Positions 35,697-47,864 of a stretch of 64,000 nucleotides of DNA are shown piece after piece. The stretch covers positions 18,253,178 through 18,317,177 of the forward strand of contig CAXIPT010000001.1 in assembly GCA_964030475.1 (NCBI GenBank), given 5' to 3'. The stretch comes from Tethya wilhelma. Its lineage: Eukaryota; Porifera; Demospongiae; Tethyida; Tethyidae. How positions within the stretch are numbered: the stretch's first letter is position 1; each line of letters opens with the position of its first letter. Position numbers and translations under genes: made by a program. The notes below the pieces were generated by a model. The model did no database searches. It was not told where the DNA came from and saw only the letters and a program-made list of their open reading frames with translations.

Positions 35697-36948
35697 GTCA
35701 GATACCTCATAGAGGGAGAAGCTGATGCCATCAACCCTAAGAAGAGAGGCACCAAAGCTGCTCCTTACTACCTCCTGGAGGTTGAAGGAGGCAAAGAAAC
35801 AGTCGTCAAACTCAGACTCACCAACCAGTCTCTTCCTTCCACCACAGATCCATTTGGTCCGGACTTTGACACCATCTTTGCGGACCGCATCCACGAGGCA
35901 GATGACTACTACACGGCCTTGATGCCCTCCTCCCTGGGGCCTCAGCAGAGGCTCATCTCACGACAGGCTTATGCTGGTAAGATGGAAGGCACTGGAAGAA
36001 TGTAATCCAATCTTTGTTTCCTTGTGTGGGGAGAAGCAAGGGCTGGGATGAAGTTGTAAAAGAGATTACAGTAGTAATTGCTATGGGCCACATTAGGTGT
36101 ATTTCTGTCAGGGTGGTATTTCCATACAGATGGAAGTATGTGTGATGTTGTACACACATGATAATTAGTGTAGAAGTTCAGGTTTTGTATGGTAGACTGT
36201 GTGTACTCATTAAAGAGCAAGTGAAGAAATTAATTTCACAAGAACTGTTGGAAGCATTAGCTGGGATTCTAAGTAGGAAAGCCAACACAAACTCTCATTG
36301 TGTATCATCTTAGTAACAGTGTTTATCTTGGGGTTTCTCTTACATTCCTATCAATGGATATACACATTCTTATCACTTGTTGCCATCTTATCACTGGTTG
36401 CCATCACAACCAATTGTGTTGATGATGTAGGGGGGGGAGGATTGTTGGAAGTTGCACCAGCAATAACCATCATCATAACTAGAATGAATGACAGCTGGTG
36501 AAAATCCCCCTCCAATTGACAGCCTCTCTCAATGATCCATTGTCTCTGTTCATAGGTCTCTTGTGGTCTAAGCAGTTCTATCATTACATCATAGAGGCGT
36601 GGCTAGAAGGGGATCCAGAGCAGCCCCGCCCCCCTCCTGAGAGGTACAGTGGACGGAATGCCTCAGGAGACTGGGCCCATCTCTTCAACAAAGACATCAT
36701 CTCCATGCCTGACAAGTGGGAGTACCCCTGGGTGAGTTGAGGGGTTGCTGAATTCCTCCTCATGCTGTGCTGTTTTGCATTTGCCACTTGTAAAATAATG
36801 TGTAGTATTATCATTTTTGTTGAAATCCTAAACCACTGCTAAGTAAACTTGAAACATTTCCTCCTTTGTGAGTAAAAAAGGAAACTGTGAGCTCGTTAGT
36901 TAAACAAATTAGGTGCTTCTTATCTTTTGCTTCTGATCACTTCAATTG

Positions 36949-37025
<77 letters not shown>

Positions 37026-39914
37026 GTACGCCTCATGGGACCTTGCCTTCCACATGATACCCTTTGCCAAGGTGGACCCTCAGTTTGCTAAGGACCAGCT
37101 CCTCTTGTTCCTCCGGGAGTGGTACATGGCTCCCAATGGCCAGATCCCGGCCTATGAGTTTGCCTTCGATGATGTCAATCCCCCGGTCCACGCCTGGTCT
37201 GTGATGAGGATCTACAAGATGACTGGCCCGAGGGGAAAGAGAGATGGAGCCTTCCTCGCTAAATGCTTCCAGAAACTCATCCTCAACTTCAACTGGTGAG
37301 GGGTGTGTGTGTGTGTGTGTGTGTGTTCTACCGTATAGCGGGAAATTTTCGTTGGTGCAAAATTTCGTATAAACGCGCCAGAAGAAATTTTCGTAGTTTT
37401 AAATTTCGTATACGCGGCGCGCGCTCGTATAAAGTAAATGCGGAAGTTAAATTTTCGCAGTTTTAATTTTCGTATATTCGAACCACATACGAAATATACG
37501 AAAATTTCCACCATACGAAAATTTCTCGCTATATGGTATTTTTTTTTTTTTTAATCTAATAACTTAATAATGGTAAAAGCAGAAACAACTACGAAAACAC
37601 AAAGAGCAAGAAAAAATAAATAAATAAAAGAGTGTTATAATTATGTAAAATTCAAACATAGATCGTGTACTGTTCAATTTATTCATATGCCACTCTGCCA
37701 TCATGGATGGCTCGATCAATGGCTGCTTCAGATAATTGTGTGTTCTATTTTGCATTATTAATAAAACAGCTAGTAATGTAGTAGATGATTATCACAAGTG
37801 TGATGAAATGAGAAGTTCAAATTAATTACCAGATAATGTATGTTGTCACCCCCCTCCAGGTGGGTGAATCGTAAGGACCCCATGGGGAGGAACATCTTTG
37901 CCGGTGGTTTCCTCGGTCTGGACAACATTGGTATCTTTGATCGCTCTAAGCCCCTCCCCACGGGGGGGATCCTGGAGCAGGCCGACGGGACGGCATGGAT
38001 GGCCTTCTTCTGTGTCATCATGTTGGACATGGCTCTGGAGCTGGCCCTCCATTACAACCCCATCTACGAGGACATGGCCTCAAAGTTCTTTGAGCACTTT
38101 GTCTACATCGTTGACGCCATGAACAACCTCGGAGGGGCGGGGCTTTGGGACGAGGATGATGGCTTCTACTACGACGCCCTCAGGTGAGATGGTAGCTCAT
38201 AACAATGCCAATTTTCAAATATTGTAATTCGAGATTTTTTTGCAGTAAAATAATTTCCATAGTCTGCAGCGACTACGGAAATTTTGTACACACACAAAAA
38301 AGATTCCCAAATTGTGATATGTTGGAATAGTTGTCAGAATAACCTGCTGTTCATTACATTAGCATGTTTCAAGGTTTTATTTGGCAATAATGAAAGTGTC
38401 ATTACATATATTTTCTCCTCTCTCTCTCCCTCACTCCCTCTCTCCTCGTCCCAGGTTGCCTGGAGCCAGCATGGCCATGAAGGTGAGGTCCATGGTGGGA
38501 CTCATCCCTCTCTTTGCCTGCCTCGTGCTGGAGGATGAGGTCATCCAGAAGCTGCCTGGCTTCAAGAAGAGACTGCAGTGGTTCCTGGAGAACAGACACG
38601 ACCTGGCCAAACAGGTAGGAGAGGGAACAGAACTAGAGAAAAATAGTTTCACCAGCAATCTTATGATCTTGAAATACTGAGACATACTTATATTGTTAAT
38701 TAGTCATAAGCAGTACCCCCCAGGCCACTCCAGCAGGACTGAGAGCTAGAGATATAACAACCTGTGATGATTTGATTTGCTGAATGTTCACACAATAATT
38801 TTGTGTGTTGCACTAAACTGCTGTGTCAGCAACCATCCCTCCCCCTCAGATCTCCTACGTGGACACCCTGGACAAGGGGGAGTACTTCCACCTGCTGGCC
38901 ATCCCCAAGAAGGAGCGTCTGGTGCGTGTCCTCAAGTACATGCTGGACGAGGAGGAGTTCCTCTCTCCCTACGGCATCCGCTCCCTCTCCAAGATCCACA
39001 AGGACCATCCCTTCATCATGGACGTGGCGGGGGAGAGGTATACCGTGGGCTATGTGCCAGGAGAGAGCAACACCTACATCTTTGGGGGGAACAGCAACTG
39101 GAGGGGACCCATCTGGCTCTGCTGTGAGTCCTCACACACTCACAAACATACTCTCATGTTACTAGCCTAGTCCCCAGGCCTACTGCTTGCAATCTCTTAC
39201 CAGTAAAGATTGTCAAATTAAAAAAAAATAAAAAACAATGAAAATATTATGTATAGTACCCAGTGGCATGTGTTGGGACATTCTCAACTGGTGGGCCAGG
39301 GGATCACATGATGGGCTGCCCACTAATGAACACACAAACATCATATGAAAAATCATTGGAAAAAATCTTGAGCTCTAGCTGGGGATGGAACCCAGGTCTT
39401 TAAATTCTATTTGAATGCTCTTTCTCTCTCCCTCACACCCACCCATCCAGTGAACTTCCTGATCACGGAGTGCCTGGAGCGCTACTACTTCTACTATGGT
39501 GATGAGCTGAAGGTGGAGTGCCCCACTGGGTCGGGCAACCAAATGAACCTCCTCCAAGTGAGCCAGGAGATCTGCCACAGGATTGTCAACACCTTTGTTC
39601 CCGATGAGAAGGGCAGGAGGCCGTGCCATGGCGACGACCCGCGCTACTCCTCTGACCCCAACTGGAAGGACCTCGTCCTCTTCTACGAGTACTTCAACGG
39701 GGACAACGGAAAGGGGTGTGGTGCCAGGTGAGTGGGTGTGGTCTTGTTTTGTGCATGCAAGGAAGAAGCTATATAGCTGTTCCATGCTAAAGAACAGTGC
39801 ACATTTATTTACAGTAATTTTTAATATTTTGTGTGCAGCCATCAAACTGGTTGGACGGCACTGGTCATCAGGTGCATCGACAAGATAGCAGCCTGCAAGA
39901 ACATGAAGTGTTGA
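32928..39914 (+). CDS. GH63-like glucosidase of the bacterial/fungal (yeast YMR196W) type
   Basis: Exons are 32928-33163, 33259-33981, 34345-34619, 35199-35374, 37027-37295, 37860-38183, 38455-38614, 38850-39123, 39451-39727 and 39839-39914; every exon junction I checked keeps frame. Motifs include [123 protein letters not shown] and a C-terminal HQTGWTAL. This is the (alpha/alpha)6 glucosidase family seen in bacteria and in yeast YMR196W, distinct from ER glucosidase I. No signal peptide or TM anchor is visible at the N-terminus, which suggests a cytosolic enzyme. Substrate unknown. Exons 3 and 4 recur at 35702-35976 and 36556-36731 as an apparent second haplotype. Confidence 0.85.
34325..35624 (+). 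repeat. First copy of a 1.3-kb near-identical block in GH63
   Basis: It contains exons 3 and 4 and the intron between. It resembles 35690-36970 with scattered substitutions and small indels, including a Ser/Pro difference in DPFG(S/P)DFD. That is more divergence than in the ARFGAP1 or GPCR blocks, as expected for two alleles. The 'n' at 35625 lies in the CT tract between them. Confidence 0.85.
35594..35694. repeat. (CT)n tract at a 3' splice site
   Basis: A nearly pure CT tract ends in ctgttgtcag at the acceptor of the duplicated exon 3. The 'n' at 35625 lies inside it. Confidence 0.95.
35690..36970 (+). repeat. Second copy of the 1.3-kb near-identical block in GH63
   Basis: It has the same exon content as 34325-35624. 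This copy runs directly into the CT tract and exon 5, so it is probably the one collinear with the downstream gene. Confidence 0.85.
36951..37026. repeat. (CT)n tract forming the polypyrimidine tract of GH63 exon 5
   Basis: About 70 bp of CT with one T interruption run straight into ctctccag, the acceptor of exon 5. Confidence 0.95.
37329..37538. mobile_element. 210-bp MITE-like element (taccgtatagcggg ends)
   Basis: The left end taccgtatagcgggaaattt and the right end aaatttctcgctatatggta are imperfect inverted repeats. The interior is built of ttttcgta-type words in both orientations. It lies in the intron between GH63 exons 5 and 6. Related ends occur at 47014 and 57926. Confidence 0.75.
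39368..39420 (-). repeat. SINE-like fragment
   Basis: On the minus strand, gacctgggttccatccccag followed by ctagagctcaag matches the fragment at 27745-27822 with several changes. It lies just upstream of GH63 exon 9. Confidence 0.55.
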
Positions 39915-40092
39915 AATTGATCAGTTCTTAGAGAGTCAGTTTTGAGACTCTTAAATAAAATTTTGATAAACTGTTTGTAGAATTCTCTGTTTTTAATGTT
40001 TGTACCTAGTATTTGGACACTGAGAAATACACCAGCTGTTTTTGATCAGTTGTGTTCGTACGAAAACACTAGTTATTGCACAAATGAATCTT

Positions 40093-41965
40093 TCAAATGT
40101 CGTCTAACAATCTATCGACAAAGAACTTATTGGAGACAGTTTGGGTGGGCTCTAAATGGAGTTGCTGGGTGTCTGGTTCGTGAGGGAGAGAGAGGATGTC
40201 AGCAAGACAGAACCCCGACGTCCGGTGGGGTTCAGAGTACGGCCTCCAAACAGTAGAGTTACTGCTGGGGTGGGCTGGAGGAAGGGAATATGGGGGTGTG
40301 GTCAAGTCACATGACATCATGTGACCTTGCAAATATGCTGAGCCATGAGTCCGACTAGTGTTAGTGTACATAACTGGCACTGGATCAGAAGCCAATGAAG
40401 TGTGACCATTATAGGGGTGTGGCAGTTCATTACCATGACGTCTATAGTTATTCATGTGGGCGTGTCCATCCCAATGTCTCCCCACATCAGAGTGGTGGTG
40501 GTAGCTCCTCTGCCACTCCCCCTGGTACTCCCCCGATGGTCTCCACCCCCCTCCTCCCCTCGGAGGACCATTGTTAGATCCCCTCTGGCGATGAGCAACA
40601 TGGTGCAAGTCACCATCGTGGTGGTGGTCCTGTATCCAGGGGCGTGTCCAGATCCCCCTACCCATGGCTGAACTATGACCCCTCCTGATGATTGTGAGTG
40701 ATGAGGGGTGTGGGTTTCATGAGTGGGTGTGGCAGTGGGCGTGTCCTGGTGACAGCTGGAGAAGTGGAGGTCATGGTTCGAGTCCAGCACACCTGGGAAA
40801 CGACTTGTAGAGCTATGCTGGTCACATGACATGGGTTGTTGATCACATGACAGTAGTGAAGTCACAGACCAGTGCAGGCCGCCTTCAGAAGTGGTCTGTG
40901 TTGACATTTCACTCCTGGAACGAAGAACCGTAATTGGACTTGAATCAGATGTCCTGGCATTTTGTTCCAAAGACGGTTCATTCAAAGGACAGGGGGTATG
41001 GTCATGAGTACACGCTCCCTCTTCTGATGCCTCTGTGTTCTCCTGCAGCAGCTGTTTGTTGCAGTAGTCTTGCAGCTGGACTCGCAGCAGGAGGTGCTCC
41101 ACCATCAGCTCCGCCAGCCTTACATAGAGCTCATCTTCCTCACCTATATACACACACACACAAGTTTCAAGATACAACCAAGATAAACATGAACTACAAG
41201 CAAGAAGACAGATCTGAAAGAGATAACAAGTAAGCAAAACCTCTCATACTTCATAATTTACCATACACAACTACACACCTGGTTTGGGTAGAGAAGATAC
41301 GCTGGATTTCAGCTTCTCATTTTCTTCTTGAAGACTCTTTATCTTGTCAACAGCATTCTGTAGCACCTCTCCTCTGGTCTGCATGAGGGGGTATACAAAC
41401 AGGGATAAAATCCAGGGTACAAGTACAAACATATCACTGACTATAGAATAGTTGGTACTGACTCTCAGTCGGAATAAAAACTAATGAATAAATGACTATT
41501 CAGAAAGATCAATTGGGCATTGAGAATTTTGGGAATTCAAAAACCAATTAGTGGTCACTAACAACCAGTTAGGTGAGCAGTTGTCAGCTCATATGAATAA
41601 GATCAAGCTGATCGAACAACACACCTGTTTCCCACAGGAGCAAGTATCATGGAGAAGTTCTGAGAGCTGTTTGATTCCTTGTGAGATCTTTAGTTTGCGG
41701 CGTCTCTCTACTTCCTTGTGAGATACCTCTCTTGACTGCTCCACACCAGGTCTAGCAGGAGCTCCTTCGTCACCTTCATCACCGCCATGGCCTGGAGAGG
41801 AGGGGGTGGGCTGGTGCTTCTGCTGCTGGGAGAGAGCCCTAGGAGAAGATAAGATGGAGGTAACTTATCTAGTCTCGTTGAACTATCAAAGGTACCGCAC
41901 TGATGGCTAGTTTACCTGAGTGTCTTGTTGGGAAAGACGACCAACACAGGCCTGAGATGGTCCAT
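40093..41965 (-). CDS. bHLH-leucine zipper transcription factor (USF-like class B)
   Basis: Start MDHLRPVLVVFPNKTLR at 41965. The next exon (about 41853-41625) carries the basic region and helix 1, SHKEVERRRKLKISQGIKQL; the H..E..RR pattern is that of class B factors binding CACGTG. The exon about 41380-41281 has helix 2 and the zipper start (EVLQNAVDKIKSLQEENEKL). The last exon (from about 41147) has a leucine-rich stretch (YVRLAELMVEHLLLRVQLQD) and a Ser/His/Pro-rich tail. Near 40635-40665 the plausible frame switches to one ending KFFVDRLLDDI at 40093; either a very short intron (gt...ag of about 32 bp) or an indel lies there. Otherwise the protein ends at 40452. The gene is head-to-head with the ARM-like gene. 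Confidence 0.75.
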
Positions 41966-42133
41966 GATGAACACTGCAGGTGGGGTGGGGCTGGTGGGCT
42001 TCAATTAGAACGCGGCATCTTGTGATTTTCTCGAAATTATTTGTTGAAATTTGTAAACTTTCTTGAGCCGTACCATGACTCATTTTCTAAGTCACTGATG
42101 CATACAGCGCCAGCTGAGAACTGAATGTCAACA
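41966..42133. promoter_or_regulatory. Divergent promoter interval, bHLH-Zip / ARM-like genes
   Basis: The two start codons lie 168 bp apart on opposite strands. No convincing TATA box is visible. Confidence 0.4.
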
Positions 42134-44742
42134 ATGCACTCCTACGTGTTGTACAACCGACTGCTGTCCGCTCCAGCAGCAGGAAGACAGACCTCCGACA
42201 AGTGAGTAGGAAAAACTACGGCTGTACTCACCAATGAGCTGTAGTTTGGAGCAGTTAGACCCATTCTAGATAATAAAATTATCTATGTTAATACAGAACT
42301 AGTAGAAATGAAAATTGCTGTGGATAAGCTATTGTTTTTCTCTTCCAACTGCCCACAGAGACAAGAGAGCTGTTGGAAAAGGTATGGGGTGTGCCCAACC
42401 AGGCTCGTCAGCTGTCTCCCAGCAGCCCACTGACTTTCCTGATGCTCCGTTGTTGAATGCTGCTCTTGTGAGGAGATTGAGAGGTGGGTCCTCTCGCGAT
42501 GGCCGCTTCTGCTCCATAGATCGTGGTTTGAAAGCCTTCCTACGATCCAGTAACCTCTCTGGTCTGGAGTACCGACTCAAAATGGCTGGCTACAACACAG
42601 TGAATGATCTCCTGGAAGCCAACGCTGACTCCCTGTGTTCCAAGGGATTCACCCCCCTCATGGCCCGGAGGCTGCTCTCTGCCCTGGAGATCTACATCCA
42701 GAGGCAGCTGGACAAGACTGAGGGGGTCCAGTCACCGTTTCAGATGGTGCGTAAGAACCAGCAGATCAAGTCAGACCCGTCAGAGAGTGTGAAGGCCCTG
42801 CCCACTTTTGGGAAGAGGAACGTCAAGAGGAAGAGAGCGTCGGGGAAGGACACTCAACCTGTGAAACCACCAAGTGCCCCACGGACGTCGTACATCCGCC
42901 TGATGTCTGAGGAGTCCCTTCCTAACGAGCCAATCTTCCCCAATGTGATTGATATAAGGAGAGTGGGGGTGGGAGAAGGGGGTGTGACAAGCGACGAGGG
43001 ATCAGTGGGTGTGGCAGAGACAACACCAATCAATGATGTCACTCATCGACCATTATCACAAGTGGGCATGGCACAACATGGTGGTGATCTCGTGCAAGAG
43101 ACAGTGGGCGTGGCAGAGGTGGGTACCAGCGTGTCTCGTAGGTGGACCATGTTTGAGGAGCACACCTTGGAGGACATCGATGCTGCTGCTGACTTCTCCT
43201 ACCTCAGTCAGACGTTGGAACGGAGCCAGTCTGTCCCACCGGACTATTGGTACGATAGTGCCCCGCCCCCTTACACATGGTACCGGGTACGATCCTACTC
43301 TTGTCCTCCGAGTCTCCCATCAGTAGCCACGCCCCTTGAGAGACTGGTCACTTCTCTCTCGTTGAGTATGGACGTGGGAAGTGTCCAGCCCGCCCTGAGT
43401 GAGCTCCTCCGTCAGCTGAGAGAGTCCCCGCCCACTGTGGAGGGTGTGGTCAGGTCCGGAGGGGGGGAGGTGATCGTTGATGTCCTCCAGTCCCTGTACC
43501 CCTATGAGGGTGTGGTGGAGAGGTGCTGCAGGATCGTCAAACACCTGGCCAGGAGTGGTGAGTGGTACAGCTGGGGCATCATTCAGATTTCATTTGAATT
43601 TAGAAGTTGGGAAAAGAAGCTACATGTACTATTATTACTGGGATTTTTTTTATAATTTTCTCACACGAGAGTTTGTTCTGCTAACTGTTTACCTCAAAGG
43701 TCTTCTCCCTTTCCCCCTCCCTCCAGCTGTCCTCCCTCCTGAGACAGCTCCTGCTCTCCTGCAGGCCATGGACTGCCACTGTACCTCTGAGAAGATCCTA
43801 ACTCACGGCAGCTTGGCTCTGGGTAACATCATCAGGACAGGTCAGTCTGTGTCTTCTCTCCTGGAGTTTAGGATGTGTTTGTGGGGGAATGTATTTAGTC
43901 TGGCTTGGATGAGTACATGTACCATGTTAGTTTGAGGTAAAGTGAAGGATGGCAATTTTGTGTTCACAACTGTGTGAGCTAACACATTTGAGATTCATGG
44001 CATTTACAGCCACCTCTTGGCTGGTATCTTGTGTTTTGCTCTGAGGAAGGTTAGAAAACTAACCCAAAAATAGTCTAACTGTTGGATTCCTGCTAATCCA
44101 TTTTCCCACTAGTATTCATACTTACTAGACAGTCTGAAATGACAAAAGTTACACAGATCCAAAATTTGTAGACAAAAGAAAGCTAACCTCTCTCTCCATA
44201 ATTTTTTCCCTCTTGATATTGTTGTCTGGCAGATCCATCGGTGTGCTCTGAGGTGGTGTTCAGAGGGTCCCTCTCCACCCTCTCTGTTGCCATGGAGTCC
44301 TTCCCCTCCTGCCCTCCCCTCCAGGTGTCGGCCATGGCTGCTCTGGCTGGCCTCCTCTCCACCTCCAAGGAGCGTAGACTGGTCCTCATCAGTGATCATG
44401 GCCACATCTTGGACCTAGTCCTCATGGCGATGGAGTCGTCTCCTAGCAACACCCAGCTCCAGGAGTATGCCTGCTCTTTCCTGGCACTGCTGACGGCTGA
44501 AGGTAAGGCCAGTACAGCCTCAATCCCAGCTGGTCATCTTCCCCCTTGGAAGAGAGCTTGGGCTAGCTATCAGCTGTCAGTAGTAACACCAATATTAGGA
44601 GTTAGTGAACTGCACGAGTTCTTCTAGTGTGAGCTGCACCATTTCTAGTGTGGGGAAGTCAGTGGTACATTGTGGTTGTAATATTTCTGCTAAAAATTAG
44701 TCTCATTCCCAGACTCCAACCTTCAAGGAAAAGAGACATTTT

Positions 44743-44833
<91 letters not shown>

Positions 44834-45167
44834 NTGTGTGTGTGTGTGAGGGTGGAGTCTGGGTATTTGACTAGCAGAGAATTTAATGAATTTTCGGTGT
44901 GTGTGTCTGTGTTTATGTGATTGAACTCTGACCTCTCCTCTTCAGTTGGTGCTCAGATTGAAGAGGGCCTTGTGCAGCTGATCCTGGAGCATGTGTTTGT
45001 TGCCATGACAACCCATCATCGTGACAGTAATGTGTGCCTATGGAGTGTCAAGGTCATTGCTAACTCAGCCACCAATGGTGAGGTCATACAGTGTTAATGT
45101 GCATATTATATGACGTGTGACATTATAGACAGAGTAATAGATATTTATGAGATCAAGATACTTAAGA

Positions 45168-45210
<43 letters not shown>

Positions 45211-45448
45211 AGCTGCCCTGGGTGCCTTGAAGCTGGCCCTGCGGTGCAGTGAGCTGGTGCTGGAGGTGATGGTCTCCTTTCCCCTCCTCTGCCAGTGGTG
45301 CTGCTATGCTCTCCTCCAACTGGCTCCCCAGCACACGGCAGTCAGGGAGATGTTGCTCCAGAGCACCTCTCTCCTCTTGACTGACGACAGTGATGGTTAC
45401 CAGGGGCAACTGAAGGAGCTGCTGAGTCAGCAAGTGAATGAACCATAG
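42134..45448 (+). CDS. SAM-like plus armadillo-like repeat protein, unnamed
   Basis: Exon 1 (42134-about 42199) is MHSYVLYNRLLSAPAAG...; it splices in frame to 42360. The large exon (about 42360-43560) has a helical SAM-like unit (LKAFLRSSNLSGLEYRLKMA through ARRLLSALEIYIQRQL), a basic stretch (GKRNVKRKRASGKD) and a long Gly/Val-rich linker. From about 43370 armadillo-type helices follow (LSELLRQLRESP, GVVERCCRIVKHLARS). Exons near 43727-43840, 44232-44501, 44946-45075 and 45211-45448 continue them (ILTHGSLALGNIIRT, LQVSAMAALAGLLSTSK, VCLWSVKVIANSATN). The protein ends QVNEP. ARM repeats mediate protein binding; no enzyme motif is visible. I cannot assign an orthologue. Confidence 0.65.
44747..44850. 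repeat. (GT)n tract with a scaffold join
   Basis: A GT tract with the 'n' at 44834 lies in an intron of the ARM-like gene. Confidence 0.95.
45172..45207. repeat. (GT)n tract abutting a 3' splice site
   Basis: GT repeats run to within three bases of the acceptor (gtgtgtccag) of the last ARM-like exon, replacing the usual pyrimidine tract. Confidence 0.85.
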
Positions 45449-46098
45449 ACTCATGCATGTGTGTGTGTGTTCTACTTCATATCAGTGACAGTATTTATGC
45501 CGGAGATCTAGCTCGATAATATGAATCAGTCATCAATTTTTTTAGTTCCCGTTATGTATTTATTGACTAGCTTGTGCAGTTTTTATCTGCCTATATATTA
45601 TAATGCATCGTAGAACAGGCAGTATGTATATTGCATGCAGCTGTTCCAAATTCTGGTATAATTTAATTTTTAATATTAATTTTTATGAAATCAGCATTTT
45701 TTAATTATTTACTGAATGTGAATTTTTTCAAGTGAACCTTATAATTAACCAGTTATTAAGATGTGATATAAAAAGACCACAATAAAGCTATCATGGCAAC
45801 ATGGCTGTGTAATTAGCAATAAATTAGATTAGTTATGTATGCATACATGTGTGTTAAGTGTGACTGGTCACCCATGGCAACTGAAGCTGACATTCACCAC
45901 CAGTGGGTGCGATAGTGTGTGTGTGTGTATGATGCTACTTTAATGTCATAATAATGAAGTAGGAAAAAATTCAGGAGGACAAAAAATATAAAAAGATGAT
46001 CAGTTTTTCTATCACACGAAAATAGCAGCAACTACATTAACTGACCCATTGTATATAATATTATAGAGATTGAAAGGCTTCTAGAAAAGATGGCTGGT

Positions 46099-46142
<44 letters not shown>

Positions 46143-46169
46143 GGAGAGAGAGAGAGAGAGAATGTTTTC
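45449..46169. other. Convergent 3' intergenic interval with a (GA)n tract
   Basis: No gene is seen. AT-rich sequence with an aataaa signal near 45781 and a (GA)n tract at 46099-46161 separates the ARM-like gene (plus) from the tyrosine kinase (minus). Confidence 0.6.
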
Positions 46170-47864
46170 TTAGTCCACTTGTTGTTCAACCTTCAATATG
46201 GCTGCATACAGCTGTGAGAACTGCGGACGTGCCTCGGGAATTTCATTCCAACAATCAAACATGATGTCATAAGTCTCTGGAGGGCAAAGGTCACTGGGAT
46301 TCCTCAACCGTGACCCGTGTGGGATCATCGAGAGGACCTCCTGGTCGTTGTAGGTGTCATAGGGAAGACGGGCGTAGGAGAACACCTCCCAGCAGATGAC
46401 CCCGAAGGACCAGATGTCGCTGTGGAGGGAGAAACTGGGCCCCTCCTCCGACTCCACAAGCAGCTCCGGGGGCATCCAGCGGATGGGGAGGAGCTGGGAG
46501 CCGTTGTCATAGTAATCACCGTTGTACAGGTCGTGACCTATGCCGAGGTCGGCGATCTTGACGGTGAGGTCCGATGAGACGAGGCAGTTCCTGGTGGCGA
46601 GGTCGCCGTGGATGATCCTCTGGGAGAAGAGATAGGCCATGCCGTTGGCCACCTGGAGGACCATCTTGTGCATGTGCCGGGAGGAAAAGGGGTGTGGCTC
46701 ACCGGGCTCAGGACAAGAACCAAGGAGGAACTTCTTCAGATCTCCCTGCATGTGAGATAGAAACCATGGCAACCAGACTCAGTGGGTAGGTTTGTATAGA
46801 CTAGTACAAATTTCAAGCCCATCAAATTTGGTTGGCTTGAAATTAATTTTGGCAAAATCGCATTTTAGCATGATTGGCAATTTTAAATTTGGCGATTTAG
46901 CTACGCATGCTGCATTGTTTATATAGTTCCACATGCGTATAAAACTGTTTGGCAAGTTTTAATTTGGAGATTTAAAAAATTCACCAATTCACCAAATTTA
47001 CCCGCTATACGGTATGAGGTAATGATGATGTCATAGGTCACTGACAGAGACAACATTCTACCAAAACAGTCACTCCAACTTATACAATTGTTCTGCTGTG
47101 AGTACTATAACTGTCAATAGTCTAGACAACAATAACTACATGTGATGTTTACAGCCACTGGAGGAGAGCCTCAACTGAGATGAATTATTGTCACACTAGT
47201 CATAAGTTTCATTTTACATTAGACAAACCTAGGCAATTAATTTTACAAACACAATACTACTGCACAATGTGTGTCATAAGAGTAGAGGCATACTGGTAGT
47301 ACTATCATATTATATGGTTTGATAGCCCATTGGTGGGCATTAAATAGAGTAAGTATTTCATAATTTTTCACAGGCTCATTGCTATGTAGAATATTGAGAT
47401 TATATGAGAACTTTTTTACATTACAAAATTTGTACAGCATACAGGACATCCTAGCTCGAAGGCCTTCGTGAGCTGCAAACACGCCAAATTTGCTAAGTTT
47501 AAAAAAAGTGCTCAAATATTCTAAGTATTTCATGGTGGTAAGGAGACAGGTCAAGATCCAAACTGTCCTGTCCTGGTGTGCTGTCCTGTCCTGTCCTGAA
47601 TATTGGTCTCACCTGATCGAGGTACTCATAAATAATGTAGTACGGTTCCACCTCAGTGCACATGCCCAGGATACAGGCGATGTTAGGGAACTGCAGCTTC
47701 ATCTGGTTAGCAAACTCCACGAGGGCCAGACCTGGGTCGATCATCTCCTCCTCCTCCTCATTGTGACCCAGGACCTTCACAGCCACCAGAGTCTTGTCCT
47801 GTCCTGCAACAAGACCACTGGCCACTCCCGTCAGGACAGGTCCAAACTCTCCTTCACCCATCAC
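46170..47864 (-). CDS. Receptor-type tyrosine kinase, kinase domain only (5' part lost at a join)
   Basis: The exon at about 47864-47613 has the P-loop GEGEFGPV, the beta-3 lysine in LVAVKVLG and a helix-C region (LALVEFANQMKLQFPNIACI), ending YEYLDQ. After an intron of about 860 bp the exon about 46745-46170 gives GDLKKFLLG, catalytic loop HGDLATRNCLV, DLG in IADLGIGHDLYNGDYY, then LPIRWMPPELL, SDIWSFGVICWEVFSYARLP and RPQFSQLYAAILKVEQQ. Activation-loop YY and the overall pattern resemble Ror/MuSK/DDR-like kinases. HRD is HGD and DFG is DLG, but both aspartates are kept, so activity is plausible. The 'n' at 47879 sits directly before the first exon, so ectodomain, TM and juxtamembrane exons are not in the window and the receptor nature is inferred. 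Confidence 0.8.
46815..47014. mobile_element. MITE-like element in the kinase intron
   Basis: The right end tttacccgctatacggta is the inverse of the taccgtatagcggg end seen at 37329. The interior (cattttagcatgattggcaa, gctgcattgtttatat) matches the reverse of 57926-58103. The left boundary is uncertain. Confidence 0.6.

Noticed and set aside
32928..39914. Calling the gene MOGS (ER glucosidase I)
   Set aside because: The motifs are those of the bacterial/YMR196W-type family, and no signal anchor is visible.
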